50,851 nt of DNA from Gammaproteobacteria bacterium (GCA_018816095.1 JAHIWP010000011.1:1-50851), one strand, 5' to 3'. Shown: positions 7,811 through 17,582, numbered from the stretch's first letter. Numbers and translations: made by a program. The notes: generated by a model from the sequence alone, not told the origin.

Positions 7811-9988
7811 TTACAGGCCGTTAGCGGCTTTGAACTCGCGGCGGCGGCGGTGCAGGACCGGCTCGGTGTAACCGTTCGGCTGCTTGGCGCCTTCGACCAC
7901 CAGCTCCAGGGCTGCCTGGAAGGCAATGTTGCTGTCGAAGTTCGGTGCCAGCGGACGGTACAGCGGGTCATTGGCGTTCTGACGGTCGACTACCGGCGCC
8001 ATACGCTTGAGGCTGGCAACAATTTGCTCCTCAGTGGCGATGCCGTGACGCAGCCAGTTGGCCAGCAGCTGGCTGGAGATGCGCAGGGTGGCGCGGTCTT
8101 CCATCAAGCCGACGTCGTTGATGTCCGGCACTTTCGAGCAGCCAACACCCTGGTCGATCCAGCGCACCACGTAACCGAGGATGCCCTGCGAGTTGTTGTC
8201 CAGTTCGTTCTGGATTTCCTCGGCCGACCAGTTGGTGTCCTGCGCCAGCGGAATGCTCAGGATGTCATCAACAGACGCTGGCACGCGCTTGGCCAGTTCA
8301 GCCTGACGGGCGAACACGTCAACCTTGTGGTAGTGCAGCGCGTGCAGCGCGGCGGCGGTTGGCGACGGTACCCAGGCGGGGTTGGCGCCGGCCAGTGGGT
8401 GAGCGATTTTCTGCTCGAGCATGGCGGCCATCAGGTCGGGCATGGCCCACATGCCTTTACCGATCTGTGCACGGCCTTGCAGGCCAGTGGCCAGGCCGAC
8501 ATCGACGTTGTTGTTCTCGTAAGCGGCGATCCACTTCTCGTTTTTCATGGCCGCTTTACGCACGACGGCGCCAGCTTCCATGGAGGTGTGGATTTCGTCG
8601 CCGGTGCGGTCGAGGAAGCCGGTGTTGATGAACACCACGCGCTCGCTGGCGGCTTTGATGCACGCTTTGAGGTTGACGGTGGTGCGACGCTCTTCGTCCA
8701 TGATGCCGACTTTCAGCGTATTGCGCGTCAGGCCAAGGACGTCTTCAACGCGGCCGAAGATCTCGGTGGTGAACGCCACTTCTTCCGGGCCATGCATCTT
8801 CGGCTTAACGATGTACATGCTGCCGGTGCGGGTGTTTTTGCGGCTGGTGTTGCCATTCAGGTTGTGCACGGCGATCAGGCTGGTAAACAGCGCGTCCTGG
8901 ATGCCTTCCGGAATCTCGTTGCCTTGGGCATCGAGAATCGCCGGGTTGGTCATCAGGTGACCGACGTTACGAATGAACAGCAGGCTGCGCCCGTGCAGGG
9001 TCAGCTCGGAGCCGTCGGTCTGGGTGTAGACGCGGTCCGGGTTCATGGTGCGGGTGAAGGTCTGGCCGCCCTTGGCCACTTCTTCGGACAGGTCGCCCTT
9101 CATCAAGCCCAGCCAGTTGCGGTAGACCACAACTTTGTCATCGGCATCGACCGCGGCAATGGAGTCTTCGCAGTCCATGATGGTGGTCAGCGCCGCTTCC
9201 ATGAGCACGTCTTTAACGCCGGCAGCATCGGTCTGGCCGACTGGGGTGCTGGCGTCGATCTGGATTTCGAAGTGCAGGCCGTTGTGCTTGAGCAGTACGG
9301 CGATTGGCGCTTCGGCAGGGCCTTGGAAGCCAACCAGTTGCGCGTCATCACGCAGGCCGCTGTTGCTGCCGCCTTTGAGGGCGACTACCAGCTTGCCGTC
9401 AACAATGCTGTAGTTGGTCGAGTCGACGTGCGAACCCGCAGCCAGCGGTGCGGCATCGTCGAGGAAGGCGCGGGCGAAGGCGATGACTTTGTCACCACGA
9501 ACCTTGTTGTAGCCACGGCCTTTTTCGGCGCCGCCTTCTTCGCTGATCGCATCAGTGCCGTACAGCGCGTCGTACAGCGAGCCCCAGCGCGCATTGGAGG
9601 CGTTCAGGGCGAAGCGCGCGTTCATCACAGGTACAACCAGCTGCGGGCCAGCCAGACGGGCGATTTCTTCGTCGACATTCTGGGTGGTGGCCTGGAAGTC
9701 CGCCGGCTCTGGCAGCAGGTAGCCGATTTCCTGCAGGAAGGCTTTGTAAGCCGCTGCATCATGGGCCTGGCCGGCGCGGGCTTGGTGCCATGCGTCGATC
9801 TGTGCCTGGATCTGGTCGCGCTTGGCGAGCAGGGCGTGGTTTTTCGGTGCCAGGTCATTGATGACCGCTTCGGCACCTGCCCAGAATGTCTCGGCACTCA
9901 GGCCGGTACCGGGGATGGCTTCGTTGTTCACGAAGTCGAACAGCACTTTGGCAACCTGCAGGCTGCCTACTTGAACGCGTTCAGTCAT
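7811..9988 (-). CDS. glcB: malate synthase G
   Basis: A 725-residue enzyme that condenses glyoxylate with acetyl-CoA to give malate, the second step of the glyoxylate shunt and of glycolate use, in the cytosol. The protein begins [20 protein letters not shown] and is the single-subunit G isoform (about 720 residues), not the shorter A isoform. Typical segments include [23 protein letters not shown] type sequence, and the C-terminal W-L-R-H-G. The start is placed at 9988, where a GAGG lies about 8 bases upstream; a start four codons earlier lacks one. It forms a monocistronic unit ending at a strong terminator. Together with the acetate-type symporter nearby it supports growth on C2 compounds. 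Confidence 0.95.
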   Translation of the reverse strand: MTERVQVGSLQVAKVLFDFVNNEAIPGTGLSAETFWAGAEAVINDLAPKNHALLAKRDQIQAQIDAWHQARAGQAHDAAAYKAFLQEIGYLLPEPADFQATTQNVDEEIARLAGPQLVVPVMNARFALNASNARWGSLYDALYGTDAISEEGGAEKGRGYNKVRGDKVIAFARAFLDDAAPLAAGSHVDSTNYSIVDGKLVVALKGGSNSGLRDDAQLVGFQGPAEAPIAVLLKHNGLHFEIQIDASTPVGQTDAAGVKDVLMEAALTTIMDCEDSIAAVDADDKVVVYRNWLGLMKGDLSEEVAKGGQTFTRTMNPDRVYTQTDGSELTLHGRSLLFIRNVGHLMTNPAILDAQGNEIPEGIQDALFTSLIAVHNLNGNTSRKNTRTGSMYIVKPKMHGPEEVAFTTEIFGRVEDVLGLTRNTLKVGIMDEERRTTVNLKACIKAASERVVFINTGFLDRTGDEIHTSMEAGAVVRKAAMKNEKWIAAYENNNVDVGLATGLQGRAQIGKGMWAMPDLMAAMLEQKIAHPLAGANPAWVPSPTAAALHALHYHKVDVFARQAELAKRVPASVDDILSIPLAQDTNWSAEEIQNELDNNSQGILGYVVRWIDQGVGCSKVPDINDVGLMEDRATLRISSQLLANWLRHGIATEEQIVASLKRMAPVVDRQNANDPLYRPLAPNFDSNIAFQAALELVVEGAKQPNGYTEPVLHRRRREFKAANGL

Positions 9989-10283
9989 CACTTGCCTCAC
10001 TCTGCTCAGCTCTACTCAATAGCCGCGTCGGACATGGGTAATAAGTCATGTAGTCCGAGGCGCGGCATACTACATCAAGATCAGGGGAAAATCAGTCGGT
10101 GCGCGTCGCGCTGCGACTAGGAAGTGCTTTGCAGTCACTCTGTGCGACCTTTTGTCGCTACATTCTCCTAATATTGTTTCATATAAAGCAAAAAACAGTA
10201 CACAGTTAATTGTGCGTATCGCGCTCAATCTGTTTGTCCGGGCTTACCTATACTGCTCTGCACCTTCAGGGAGTGCGAATCTT

Positions 10284-10730
10284 ATGCCTGTACACGCCGC
10301 CACAGCTGCAGACCTGGATGAGCTGAGCGAGATGTTTGGCGCCTATCTTGGGTTTTATAACGTCGACAAACCCGCGGCGCAGGTGCGCGACTTTATTGCC
10401 GCTCGGCTGAACAACGCCGACTCGACGATTCTGCTGGCCCGTGATGAGCAAGGCGGCGCATTGGGGTTTGTTCAGCTCTATGCCTTTTTTGCCTCGCTAG
10501 CGTTGCAGCCGGCTTGGTTGCTGAGTGATCTGTATGTCTGCGAGCAGGCGCGTCGTCAGGGTGTCGGTGAGGCGCTGATGAACGCCGCTCGCGCGCATGC
10601 CGAAGCCACCGGTGCCTGCGGTTTGCAGTTGGAGACGGCAAAGAGCAATCTGCCAGGACAAGCCCTCTATGAGCGCCTGGGTTATGTGCGTGATGAGGCG
10701 TTTTATACCTATTGGCTGGGGTTGAATTGA
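10284..10730 (+). CDS. GNAT family N-acetyltransferase
   Basis: A 148-residue single-domain acetyltransferase that would transfer an acetyl group from acetyl-CoA to an amine. The acetyl-CoA pyrophosphate loop is visible as D-L-Y-V-C-E-Q-A-R-R-Q-G-V-G at about residues 82-95, followed by the helix E-A-L-M-N-A-A. The C-terminal L-Y-E-R-L-G-Y is the standard GNAT end motif. The start is placed at MPVHAATAADL, with an AGGGAG site upstream, rather than the longer open frame that reaches into the glcB promoter area. The substrate cannot be predicted. It is followed 25 bases later by the ACT-domain gene and may share its transcript. Confidence 0.85.
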   Translation: MPVHAATAADLDELSEMFGAYLGFYNVDKPAAQVRDFIAARLNNADSTILLARDEQGGALGFVQLYAFFASLALQPAWLLSDLYVCEQARRQGVGEALMNAARAHAEATGACGLQLETAKSNLPGQALYERLGYVRDEAFYTYWLGLN

Positions 10731-10755
10731 GCAGCCGCTGAATAAGGAGCAGAAC

Positions 10756-11274
10756 ATGGATCATCTGGTACTGACGGTTATCGCCCAGGATCAGCCTGGG
10801 CTGGTCGAGCGTGTGGCCCAATGCATCAACGAGCATGGTGGCAATTGGCTGGAAAGCCGCATGTCACGCATGGCCGGCCAGTTCGCCGGGATACTGCGGG
10901 TCGATGTGCCACTGGCGGCGCATGCTGGGCTGGTCTCGGCGCTGGAGGCGCTGCAGGCGCAGGGTATTCGCGTACAGGTCGCGGCCGGTGGTGATGCGCC
11001 GACGAGCGTCTGGCAGCCGATTCGCCTAGAGCTGGTGGGCAATGATCGCCCGGGTATCGTGCGCGATATCACCCGTTTGCTGAGCAGTCAGGGCGTCAAC
11101 CTGGAGAGCTTGAACACCGAGGTGGTGCCGGCGCCGATGAGTGGCGAGCTGCTGTTTCAAGCCCAGGCACTGCTGGGCGTGCCGCAGAGCCTGAGCCTGG
11201 AACACCTGCAGGGCCTGCTGGAAAGCCTGGCCGATGACCTGATGGTGGAGCTAAAACTGCGGGTCGAGGAGTAG
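10756..11274 (+). CDS. GcvR-like double ACT-domain regulator (glycine cleavage system protein R)
   Basis: A 172-residue cytosolic protein made of two ACT domains (about 3-75 and 88-165), the small-molecule sensing fold. Both copies show the ACT start pattern, D-Q-P-G-L-V-E-R and D-R-P-G-I-V-R-D. Proteins of this size in Pseudomonas are annotated as glycine cleavage system protein R. In E. coli, GcvR holds the activator GcvA inactive when glycine is low. There is no DNA-binding domain, consistent with action through a partner. A strong ribosome site (AAGGAGC) precedes the ATG, and a terminator lies about 50 bases after the stop. Whether it controls the gcv operon here is not shown by the sequence. 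Confidence 0.82.
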   Translation: MDHLVLTVIAQDQPGLVERVAQCINEHGGNWLESRMSRMAGQFAGILRVDVPLAAHAGLVSALEALQAQGIRVQVAAGGDAPTSVWQPIRLELVGNDRPGIVRDITRLLSSQGVNLESLNTEVVPAPMSGELLFQAQALLGVPQSLSLEHLQGLLESLADDLMVELKLRVEE

Positions 11275-11298
11275 CCTGTGGGGGTTATCCCCGCCCCG

Positions 11299-11307
11299 TG
11301 TGGATAA
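11299..11307 (+). promoter_or_regulatory. DnaA-box-like 9-mer
   Basis: TGTGGATAA is the exact reverse complement of the strict DnaA box TTATCCACA. It lies between gcvR-like and its terminator. A second identical 9-mer lies 125 bases on (11424-11432), and near matches (TTATCCCC at 11284, TGTGGGTAG at 11311) accompany it. Confidence 0.45.
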
Positions 11308-11326
11308 CTCTGTGGGTAGCATGAGG

Positions 11327-11361
11327 AGCCCCGGAGCACTGCTTAGTGCCCCGGGGCTTTT
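11327..11361 (+). terminator. terminator after the gcvR-like gene
   Basis: A 14-bp stem, AGCCCCGGAGCACT pairing with AGTGCCCCGGGGCT with one G-A mismatch, around a GCTT loop and followed by TTTT. It can also serve as the back-stop for transcription from rarD. Confidence 0.8.
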
Positions 11362-11423
11362 GATTAATTGCTTAAAAAATAAGCACTTAACCTATGGTTG
11401 TGCACAAAGGCCGGGGATGCTTC

Positions 11424-11432
11424 TGTGGATAA
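11424..11432 (+). promoter_or_regulatory. second DnaA-box-like 9-mer
   Basis: TGTGGATAA in the gap between the gcvR-like terminator and the end of rarD, in the same orientation as the copy at 11299. Confidence 0.45.
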
Positions 11433-11491
11433 CCGTGGGGCAACCCGCTGCAGCCCAGGCGGGCTATGTGTTGCAGCGGGCTGGTTGTTTT

Positions 11492-12385
11492 TTAAACAGG
11501 TCGGCGTTTGCGCAGGGTCAGCCAGGCGTCGACGCTGTAGATCGCCAGGCCAGCCCAGATGCAGATAAAGGCCAGCAACTTGCTCGGGTCGAAATGCTCG
11601 CCAAACAGGAAGATCGCCTGTAGCAGTACCAGGGTCGGGGCCAGGTACTGCAGAAATCCCAGGGTGGTGTAGGGCAGGTGGCGGGCGGCGGCGTTGAAGC
11701 ACACCAGGGGCACCAGGGTGATCGGGCCCGCGACAATCAGCCAGAGCGCTTCCGGGGTGCTCCAGAAGTCCGCTTGAGTGCTCATGGCGACGGGGTTGAG
11801 CAGCAGCCAGCCGATTGCCAGAGGAAGTAGTAGCCAGGTTTCCACCACCAGGCCGGGCAGGGCCGCCACAGGCGCCTGTTTGCGAATCAGCCCGTAGAAA
11901 CTGAAGGTCAGTGCCAGCACCAGGGATACCCAGGGAATGCTGCCAACCTGCCACAGTTGCTGCAGTACGCCCAGCGCAGCCAAGGCCACGGCCAGCCACT
12001 GCAAACGACGTAGGCGCTCGCCGAGAATCAGCATGCCCAGCAGCACGTTGACCAGTGGGTTGATGTAGTAGCCCAGGCTGGCTTCAAGCATGCGCCCGTC
12101 ATTTACCGCCCATACATAGACCAGCCAGTTGCTGGCGATGAGCAGCCCGCTGAGTGCCAGCACGGCAAAGCGTTTGGGGTTGGCCAGCAGCTCGCGCAGC
12201 CAGCCGGGGTGCTTCCACACCAGCAGCAGCAAGGCACCAAACACCGCCGACCAGAGCGCGCGGTGTACGATGATTTCCACCGCCGGTACGCTTTGTATGG
12301 CTTTGAAATAGAGCGGGAACAGGCCCCAGATGATGTAAGCGGTTATGCCGAGAATGTACCCGCGACGCGGGTTGACGGTGGTCAT
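11492..12385 (-). CDS. rarD: RarD protein, EamA-family transporter
   Basis: A 297-residue inner-membrane protein with about ten hydrophobic helices, two EamA repeats as in drug/metabolite transporters. The start G-Y-I-L-G-I-T-A-Y-I-I-W-G-L-F-P-L-Y-F-K and the E-I-I-V-H-R-A-L-W-S block are characteristic of RarD, a family first described as chloramphenicol-sensitivity protein. The transported compound is unknown. The ATG has AAGGAC six bases before it. The C-terminus is basic (T-L-R-K-R-R-P-V), as usual for a cytoplasmic tail. The gene stands alone between a shared terminator area and a 289-base gap. Confidence 0.9.
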   Translation of the reverse strand: MTTVNPRRGYILGITAYIIWGLFPLYFKAIQSVPAVEIIVHRALWSAVFGALLLLVWKHPGWLRELLANPKRFAVLALSGLLIASNWLVYVWAVNDGRMLEASLGYYINPLVNVLLGMLILGERLRRLQWLAVALAALGVLQQLWQVGSIPWVSLVLALTFSFYGLIRKQAPVAALPGLVVETWLLLPLAIGWLLLNPVAMSTQADFWSTPEALWLIVAGPITLVPLVCFNAAARHLPYTTLGFLQYLAPTLVLLQAIFLFGEHFDPSKLLAFICIWAGLAIYSVDAWLTLRKRRPV

Positions 12386-12674
12386 GCTGGGTCCTTGCTT
12401 AGGCTGCTAACTAAAGACCGGGGATTCTAGTCGCGGCGCAGGGGCTTGTCTGGTCGTTCAGCTTGGCTGTCAGGGGCCTGCACCGAATTAGTGTAAATCT
12501 GACGTTACACGGTGTGAGCAACTGTTAGGTCTGCGCCCTCTATTCGCTGTCGTTGGGCGCAGGTCGTAGGTTCGGGGGCGCGGCGCGATCCCCAGTATTA
12601 CGCGCTGATGGGGGGCGCCTCGAGCTCTCGCCTTCCAGGGCATTGCCATTGTTAGGTGCGGGGCAGCGCGCCGA

Positions 12675-13649
12675 TCAGAACAGCTTTAACGGCTCTTCAT
12701 CCAGTGCGGCCATTTGCTCGCGCAGGATCAGGATCTGATCGCCCCAGTAACGTTCGCTGCCGAACCAGGGGAAACTCATGGGGAAGGCCGGGTCGTCCCA
12801 GCGCCGCGCCAGCCAGGCGCTGTAATGCATCAGGCGCAGGGCGCGCAGGCCCTCGATCAGCGGTAGCTCGCGTGGGTTGAAATCGTGGAATTCCTGGTAG
12901 CCGTCCATCAACTCGGAGAGCTGGCCAAGGCGCTCATGTCGTTCGCCGGCGAGCATCATCCACAAGTCCTGAACGGCTGGGCCCATGCGGCAGTCGTCGA
13001 GGTCGACCATGTGAAAGGTCTCGTCGCGGCACAGCAGGTTGCCGGGGTGGCAATCACCGTGCAGGCGTATCGCTTGCACCGGGTTGGCGGCGAACAGCGT
13101 GTCCAGGCGCTTGAGTAAGTCGCGGGCGACGGACTCGTAAGCCGGCAGCAAGCTGCGTGGAATAAAGTTGCCCTCCAGCAGAGTGGCCAGCGATGCGTGG
13201 CCAAAGTTGCTCACCTGCAAGGCTTCACGGTGGGCAAACGGCTTGAGTGAGCCCACGGCATGCAAGCGGCCGAGCAGCTGGCCGAGACGATACAGTTGGT
13301 CGAGGTTGCCGGGCTCTGGCGCGCGGCCGCCGCGGCGGGGAAATAGCGCAAAGCGAAAGCCGGAATACTCGAACAGGGTTTCGCCATCGCGCACCAGTGG
13401 GGCCACCACCGGCACCTCGCATTCGGCCAGCTCGAAGGTAAAGCTGTGCTCTTCACGGATTGCCGCATCGGTCCAGCGATCGGGGCGGTAGAACTTGGCG
13501 ATCAGCGGCGTTTCGTCCTCAATGCCCACCTGATACACGCGGTTCTCATAGCTGTTTAGCGCGAGAACGCGGGCATCGCTGAGGTAGCCGATGCTCTCCA
13601 CGGCATCCAGCACCAGGTCGGGCGTGAGTGCAGCAAATGGATGGGACAT
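12675..13649 (-). CDS. srkA: stress response serine/threonine kinase SrkA (YihE/RdoA)
   Basis: A 324-residue cytosolic kinase of the aminoglycoside-phosphotransferase/choline-kinase-like fold. It matches SrkA from the N-terminal P-F-A-A-L-T-P-D-L-V-L-D-A through Y-E-N-R-V-Y-Q-V and the ATP-site lysine in I-A-K-F-Y-R-P. The catalytic loop H-G-D-C-H-P-G-N-L-L (about 198-207) and the metal-binding V-D-L-D-D are intact. In E. coli SrkA protects against envelope and oxidative stress and counters MazEF-type death; the natural substrates are uncertain. A CGGAG site precedes the ATG. In enterics it is paired with dsbA, but here it lies next to comF, so it seems monocistronic. Confidence 0.92.
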   Translation of the reverse strand: MSHPFAALTPDLVLDAVESIGYLSDARVLALNSYENRVYQVGIEDETPLIAKFYRPDRWTDAAIREEHSFTFELAECEVPVVAPLVRDGETLFEYSGFRFALFPRRGGRAPEPGNLDQLYRLGQLLGRLHAVGSLKPFAHREALQVSNFGHASLATLLEGNFIPRSLLPAYESVARDLLKRLDTLFAANPVQAIRLHGDCHPGNLLCRDETFHMVDLDDCRMGPAVQDLWMMLAGERHERLGQLSELMDGYQEFHDFNPRELPLIEGLRALRLMHYSAWLARRWDDPAFPMSFPWFGSERYWGDQILILREQMAALDEEPLKLF

Positions 13650-13713
13650 GGGCGACTCCGGTGAGTGGGCCGCAAAGTGTAACCCTTATGTCGCTGCGGA
13701 TGGCTGGCCGCGC

Positions 13714-14448
13714 TCAGTCGCCCGGTTTGGGTGTGCGCGCCAGGCAATACACATCCACCCGCGCCGCGCCGGCTTTCTTTAGTAAGCGCGCCAGGCTTTC
13801 GGCGGTGGCACCGGTGGTCAGTACGTCATCAACCAACGCGACATGCAGGTCTTTGACCTGGCTATCCGCCGCCAAGGCAAAGGCCTTGCGCAGGTTGCGT
13901 TTGCGTGTGGCGGCATCCAGTTGCTGCTGCGCTGGGGTGTCGATAGTTCGCAGTAGCCAGTGCGGTTGCAGGGGGGTCTGCAGTTGGTGACTGAGCCATT
14001 GGGCGAGCAACCCCGCTTGATTGAAGCCGCGCTGGCGTTGGCGTTTATCCGCCAGCGGAACGGGCAGTAGCAGAGCTGGTTTGCTCAGGCCGTCATCAAA
14101 GGCATGGCGCAGATGATGTGACAAAAGCTCGCCGAGCAGACGTCCCAATGGCCACTTGGCCTGGTGCTTGAACCGAGTGATCAGGCTGTCGATGGGGAAG
14201 GCGTAGCGCCAAGGCACCTCAACCTTGCTAAAGCTCGGCGGCTTTTTCAGGCAGGTCCCGCATACCAAACCCTGGCTGGGTAATGGCAGGGCGCAGACCT
14301 GGCAATGTCCGCCCAGCCAGGGCAGTTCTGCCTCGCAGTTGGTGCAGATAGGCAGCGCGCCATCTGCAGCTTCATCACAGAGCAGGCAGTATTGTTTGTT
14401 TTTTAACCAGTTGTAAGCCTGATGGCTTTGGTGAGGTTGACAGCGCAT
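13714..14448 (-). CDS. comF: ComF family phosphoribosyltransferase-like protein
   Basis: A 244-residue cytosolic protein of the ComF/GntX family. An N-terminal zinc-finger-like region has cysteine pairs C-L-L-C, C-T-N-C, C-Q-V-C and C-G-T-C (about residues 21-69). The C-terminal half has the phosphoribosyltransferase motif V-A-L-V-D-D-V-L-T-T-G-A-T (about 206-218). Family members take part in DNA uptake (ComFC in naturally competent bacteria). The role in Pseudomonas is less defined. It is divergent from bioB with only 80 bases between the starts, so the two promoters must overlap. That arrangement is conserved next to bioB in Pseudomonas. Confidence 0.9.
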   Translation of the reverse strand: MRCQPHQSHQAYNWLKNKQYCLLCDEAADGALPICTNCEAELPWLGGHCQVCALPLPSQGLVCGTCLKKPPSFSKVEVPWRYAFPIDSLITRFKHQAKWPLGRLLGELLSHHLRHAFDDGLSKPALLLPVPLADKRQRQRGFNQAGLLAQWLSHQLQTPLQPHWLLRTIDTPAQQQLDAATRKRNLRKAFALAADSQVKDLHVALVDDVLTTGATAESLARLLKKAGAARVDVYCLARTPKPGD

Positions 14449-14510
14449 AAGCCTTCCATAATTATGCCGAGCATCCGTGTCGCGCCTGTTGAATCTAGCA
14501 GTGCGCCGCC

Positions 14511-14518
14511 AACAATAA
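14511..14518 (+). promoter_or_regulatory. A-rich motif next to bioB ribosome binding site
   Basis: AACAATAA (AAYAAYAA pattern) runs directly into the AAGGA ribosome site of bioB. It matches the Hfq/Crc catabolite-control motif by sequence and place. The functional claim is weak because a single eight-base motif can occur by chance. Confidence 0.3.
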
Positions 14519-14528
14519 GGAATTACCG

Positions 14529-15584
14529 ATGAGCGCCACCACCGCTGCCAACCTGCGTCACGACTGGACTCTCCCTGAGGTCAAGGCGCTCTTCGAGCAA
14601 CCGTTCAACGACCTGCTGTTCGCCGCGCAGACCGTGCACCGTGCGCACTTCGATGCGAACCGCGTGCAGGTCTCGACCCTGCTGTCGATCAAGACCGGCG
14701 CCTGCCCAGAAGACTGCAAGTATTGCCCGCAGTCCGGCCACTACAACACCGGCCTGGAGAAGGAAAAACTGCTGGAAGTGCAGAAGGTGCTGGAGGCCGC
14801 CGCTGAGGCCAAGGCCATCGGCTCCACGCGCTTCTGCATGGGCGCGGCGTGGAAGCACCCGTCGGCTAAAGACATGCCCTACGTGTTGAAGATGGTTGAG
14901 GGTGTTAAAGCCTTGGGCCTGGAAACCTGCATGACCCTGGGCAAGCTGGATAAAGACCAGACCCAGGCGTTGGCCGAGGCGGGCCTCGACTACTACAACC
15001 ACAACCTGGACACCTCGCCGGAGTTCTACGGCAATATCATCACCACCCGTACTTACGCCGATCGCCTGGAAACCCTGGCCTACGTGCGTGACTCGGGGAT
15101 GAAGATCTGCTCCGGCGGAATCCTCGGCATGGGCGAGTCGCTGGACGACCGCGCTGGGCTGCTGATTCAGCTGGCCAACCTGCCGGAGCATCCGGAGTCG
15201 GTGCCAATCAACATGTTGGTGAAGGTTAAAGGTACGCCACTGGCCGATGAGCAGGACGTTGACCCGTTCGACTTTATCCGCATGCTCGCCGTGGCGCGGA
15301 TCATGATGCCGCAGTCGCACGTGCGCCTGTCCGCCGGTCGCGAGGCAATGAACGAGCAGATGCAGGCCCTGGCTTTCTTCGCCGGCGCCAACTCGATTTT
15401 CTACGGCGATAAGCTGCTGACCACCGCCAACCCGCAGGCCAACAAAGATATGCAGCTGTTCGCCCGCCTCGGCATCAAGCCAGAAGAGCGCGAAGAGCAT
15501 GCCGACGAAGTGCATCAGGCCGCTATCGAGCAGGCCCTGGTCGAGCAGCGCGACTCCAAGCTGTTTTATAACGCTGCCGTCTGA
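14529..15584 (+). CDS. bioB: biotin synthase
   Basis: A 351-residue radical-SAM enzyme that inserts sulfur into dethiobiotin, the last step of biotin synthesis. The radical SAM cluster motif C-P-E-D-C-K-Y-C-P lies at about residues 58-66. The conserved E-T-C-M-T-L-G and S-A-G-R-E-A-M-N segments are intact. The length equals that of other Pseudomonas BioB proteins. AAGGA lies 8 bases before the ATG. It is the first gene of bioBFHCD, divergent from comF. A 10-bp hairpin and a REP-like palindrome separate it from bioF and may adjust the relative amount of downstream message. Confidence 0.97.
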   Translation: MSATTAANLRHDWTLPEVKALFEQPFNDLLFAAQTVHRAHFDANRVQVSTLLSIKTGACPEDCKYCPQSGHYNTGLEKEKLLEVQKVLEAAAEAKAIGSTRFCMGAAWKHPSAKDMPYVLKMVEGVKALGLETCMTLGKLDKDQTQALAEAGLDYYNHNLDTSPEFYGNIITTRTYADRLETLAYVRDSGMKICSGGILGMGESLDDRAGLLIQLANLPEHPESVPINMLVKVKGTPLADEQDVDPFDFIRMLAVARIMMPQSHVRLSAGREAMNEQMQALAFFAGANSIFYGDKLLTTANPQANKDMQLFARLGIKPEEREEHADEVHQAAIEQALVEQRDSKLFYNAAV

Positions 15585-15591
15585 AGTCGGA

Positions 15592-15619
15592 GGGCGGGTG
15601 AGCGTCGTTTCACCCGCCC
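15592..15619 (+). repeat. intercistronic hairpin between bioB and bioF
   Basis: A perfect 10-bp stem GGGCGGGTGA / TCACCCGCCC with an eight-base loop, without an immediate T-run. It is more likely a message-stabilising or attenuating structure than a full terminator, since the operon continues. Confidence 0.6.
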
Positions 15620-15636
15620 TGCCTAGTCCTTTGTAG

Positions 15637-15665
15637 GGTGGCTAACCCGTTTGCGGTTATCCACC
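15637..15665. repeat. REP-like palindrome before bioF
   Basis: GGTGGCTAACC and GGTTATCCACC form an 11-bp inverted repeat with one mismatch around a 7-base loop. It resembles the small GTAGGGTGG...TAACC palindromes scattered between genes in several Pseudomonas genomes. Copy number cannot be judged from this window. Confidence 0.45.
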
Positions 15666-15676
15666 GGGTCCTGCCT

Positions 15677-16858
15677 ATGTCTTTCGATCTTGCCTCTCGC
15701 CTCGCCGAGCGCCGCAGCGCCAACCTCTATCGCCAGCGCCCTCTGCTTGAATCGCCGCAGGGGCCGTTGGTCACCGTTGATGGCCGCCAGTTGCTGGCCT
15801 TCTGTTCCAACGATTACCTCGGCCTGGCCAATCACCCGCAAGTGATTGAAGCCTGGCGTGCTGGCGCGGCGCGCTGGGGTGTCGGGGGTGGCGCGTCGCA
15901 TCTGGTGATCGGCCACAGCACCCCGCACCACGAGCTGGAAGAGGCGCTTGCCGAATTCACCGGGCGGCCGCGTGCGTTGCTGTTCTCAACCGGCTATATG
16001 GCTAACCTGGGCGCTGTTACGGCGCTGGTCGGGCAGGGCGACAGCGTGCTGGAAGATCGCCTTAATCACGCCTCGCTACTGGATGCCGGGCTGCTCAGCA
16101 ACGCGCGGTTTTCCCGTTATTTGCACAACGATGCAGTGAGCCTGGCCAATCGCCTGCGCAAAGCCACGGGCAATACCCTGGTGGTCACCGATGGCGTATT
16201 CAGCATGGATGGCGACCTGGCCGACCTGCCGGCGCTGTGCGCCGAAGCGCGTCGCGCCAATGCCTGGGTTATGGTCGACGATGCCCATGGTTTCGGCCCG
16301 CTGGGTGTCACCGGTGGCGGCATCGTTGAGCACTTTGGTCTGGGTGTTGAGGATGTGCAGGTGCTGGTCGGCACGCTCGGCAAGGCGTTCGGCACCGCCG
16401 GAGCCTTTGTCGCCGGCAGCGAGGAGCTGATCGAAACCCTGGTGCAGTTCGCACGGCCCTATATCTACACCACCAGTCAGCCACCGGCGCTGGCCTGCGC
16501 CACGCTGAAAAGCCTGGAGCTGCTGCGCAGCGAGGATTGGCGGCGCGAGCATTTGCATGCGCTGATCAAGCGCTTCCGTGAAGGTGCGCAGGCCATCGGC
16601 CTTGAGCTGATGGACAGCGCCACACCTATCCAGCCGATCCTGATTGGCGACAGTGGTCGTGCCATGCATCTGTCGCAGATGCTGCGTGAGCGTGGCCTGC
16701 TTGTCACTGCGATTCGCCCGCCCACCGTGCCGGCCGGCAGTGCGCGCCTGCGCGTGACCCTGTCCGCGGCGCACAGCCTGGAGCAGCTGGAATTATTGCT
16801 GGAAGCCCTGGCCGAGTGCTGGCCGATGTTGGCGGGCGAGGGCGCCGTGCATGCGTGA
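15677..16858 (+). CDS. bioF: 8-amino-7-oxononanoate synthase
   Basis: A 393-residue PLP enzyme that joins pimeloyl-ACP (or CoA) with alanine, releasing CO2, to make 8-amino-7-oxononanoate. The PLP lysine is in V-G-T-L-G-K-A-F-G (about residue 236). [10 protein letters not shown] and [10 protein letters not shown] are family hallmarks. The start is [13 protein letters not shown], matching other Pseudomonas BioF. The frame stays open 13 codons upstream, but that stretch is the REP-like palindrome. The ribosome site is weak. The stop overlaps the bioH start by eight bases. Confidence 0.95.
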   Translation: MSFDLASRLAERRSANLYRQRPLLESPQGPLVTVDGRQLLAFCSNDYLGLANHPQVIEAWRAGAARWGVGGGASHLVIGHSTPHHELEEALAEFTGRPRALLFSTGYMANLGAVTALVGQGDSVLEDRLNHASLLDAGLLSNARFSRYLHNDAVSLANRLRKATGNTLVVTDGVFSMDGDLADLPALCAEARRANAWVMVDDAHGFGPLGVTGGGIVEHFGLGVEDVQVLVGTLGKAFGTAGAFVAGSEELIETLVQFARPYIYTTSQPPALACATLKSLELLRSEDWRREHLHALIKRFREGAQAIGLELMDSATPIQPILIGDSGRAMHLSQMLRERGLLVTAIRPPTVPAGSARLRVTLSAAHSLEQLELLLEALAECWPMLAGEGAVHA

Positions 16859-17582
16859 TCAGCTAATTTTGTTGCCGGGCTGGGGCCTGGGAACTGTGCC
16901 GTTGCAGCCCCTGGCCGAGGCCTTGCGCGGGCTTGATCCGCATCTGCATGTGGCGATTGAGCCGCTGCCGCCATTGGATTCCAGCGACCCTACCGACTGG
17001 CTAGATGAGTTGGATGCCAGGCTGCCACAGGACGCTTGGCTGGGCGGCTGGTCCCTGGGTGGCATGCTTGCGGCTGAACTGGCGGCACGCCGTGGCGAGC
17101 GTTGTCGCGGCGTGCTGACGCTGGCCAGCAACCTGCGTTTTGTTGCCGAGTCGAGTTGGCCAAGCGCCATGCCCGGTGAAACCTTTGTCGGGTTCCGTCA
17201 GGGCTGTGCTGCCAATACGGCGGCTACGGTGAAGCGCTTTGCTCTGCTTTGCGCCCAGGGGGCGGCGGATGCTCGTGGTCTTTCGCGGCAGTTGCTCGCG
17301 GCTGCGCCGCCGTCTCAGCCGGCCGCACTGCTGGCTGGATTGGATGTGCTGGCTGCCTTGGACACGCGCGTTGCGCTGCAGGCGTTTGTCGGCCCGCAGC
17401 TGCACCTGTTCGGCGGCGCTGATGCGCTGGTGCCGGCTGTCGTGGTTCAGGCTTTATTGGCGGAGCTGAAGGATGTTGAGGTTGGTTTGATTGAGCACGC
17501 CAGCCACGCCTTCGTCCTTGAGCGTCCCGCTGCAATCGCCGCAGCCATTCAGCGTTTTCTGCGTGGTGCCGGTCATGACTGA
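16851..17582 (+). CDS. bioH: pimeloyl-[ACP] methyl ester esterase
   Basis: A 243-residue alpha/beta hydrolase. BioH removes the methyl group from pimeloyl-ACP methyl ester, ending the masked fatty-acid elongation cycle that makes the pimelate part of biotin. The nucleophile elbow is G-W-S-L-G-G (Ser about residue 66). The acid and the C-terminal catalytic His (H-A-S-H-A-F) are present. It starts inside the end of bioF (eight-base overlap) and overlaps bioC by eight bases, an arrangement that implies coupled translation. Identification rests on fold plus operon position, as sequence conservation in BioH is modest. Confidence 0.9.
   Translation: MRDQLILLPGWGLGTVPLQPLAEALRGLDPHLHVAIEPLPPLDSSDPTDWLDELDARLPQDAWLGGWSLGGMLAAELAARRGERCRGVLTLASNLRFVAESSWPSAMPGETFVGFRQGCAANTAATVKRFALLCAQGAADARGLSRQLLAAAPPSQPAALLAGLDVLAALDTRVALQAFVGPQLHLFGGADALVPAVVVQALLAELKDVEVGLIEHASHAFVLERPAAIAAAIQRFLRGAGHD

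Noticed and set aside
7850-10120. Very long open frame on the forward strand opposite glcB
   Set aside because: It mirrors glcB codon positions in a GC-rich gene, has no recognisable domain and no ribosome site; glcB on the reverse strand is certain.
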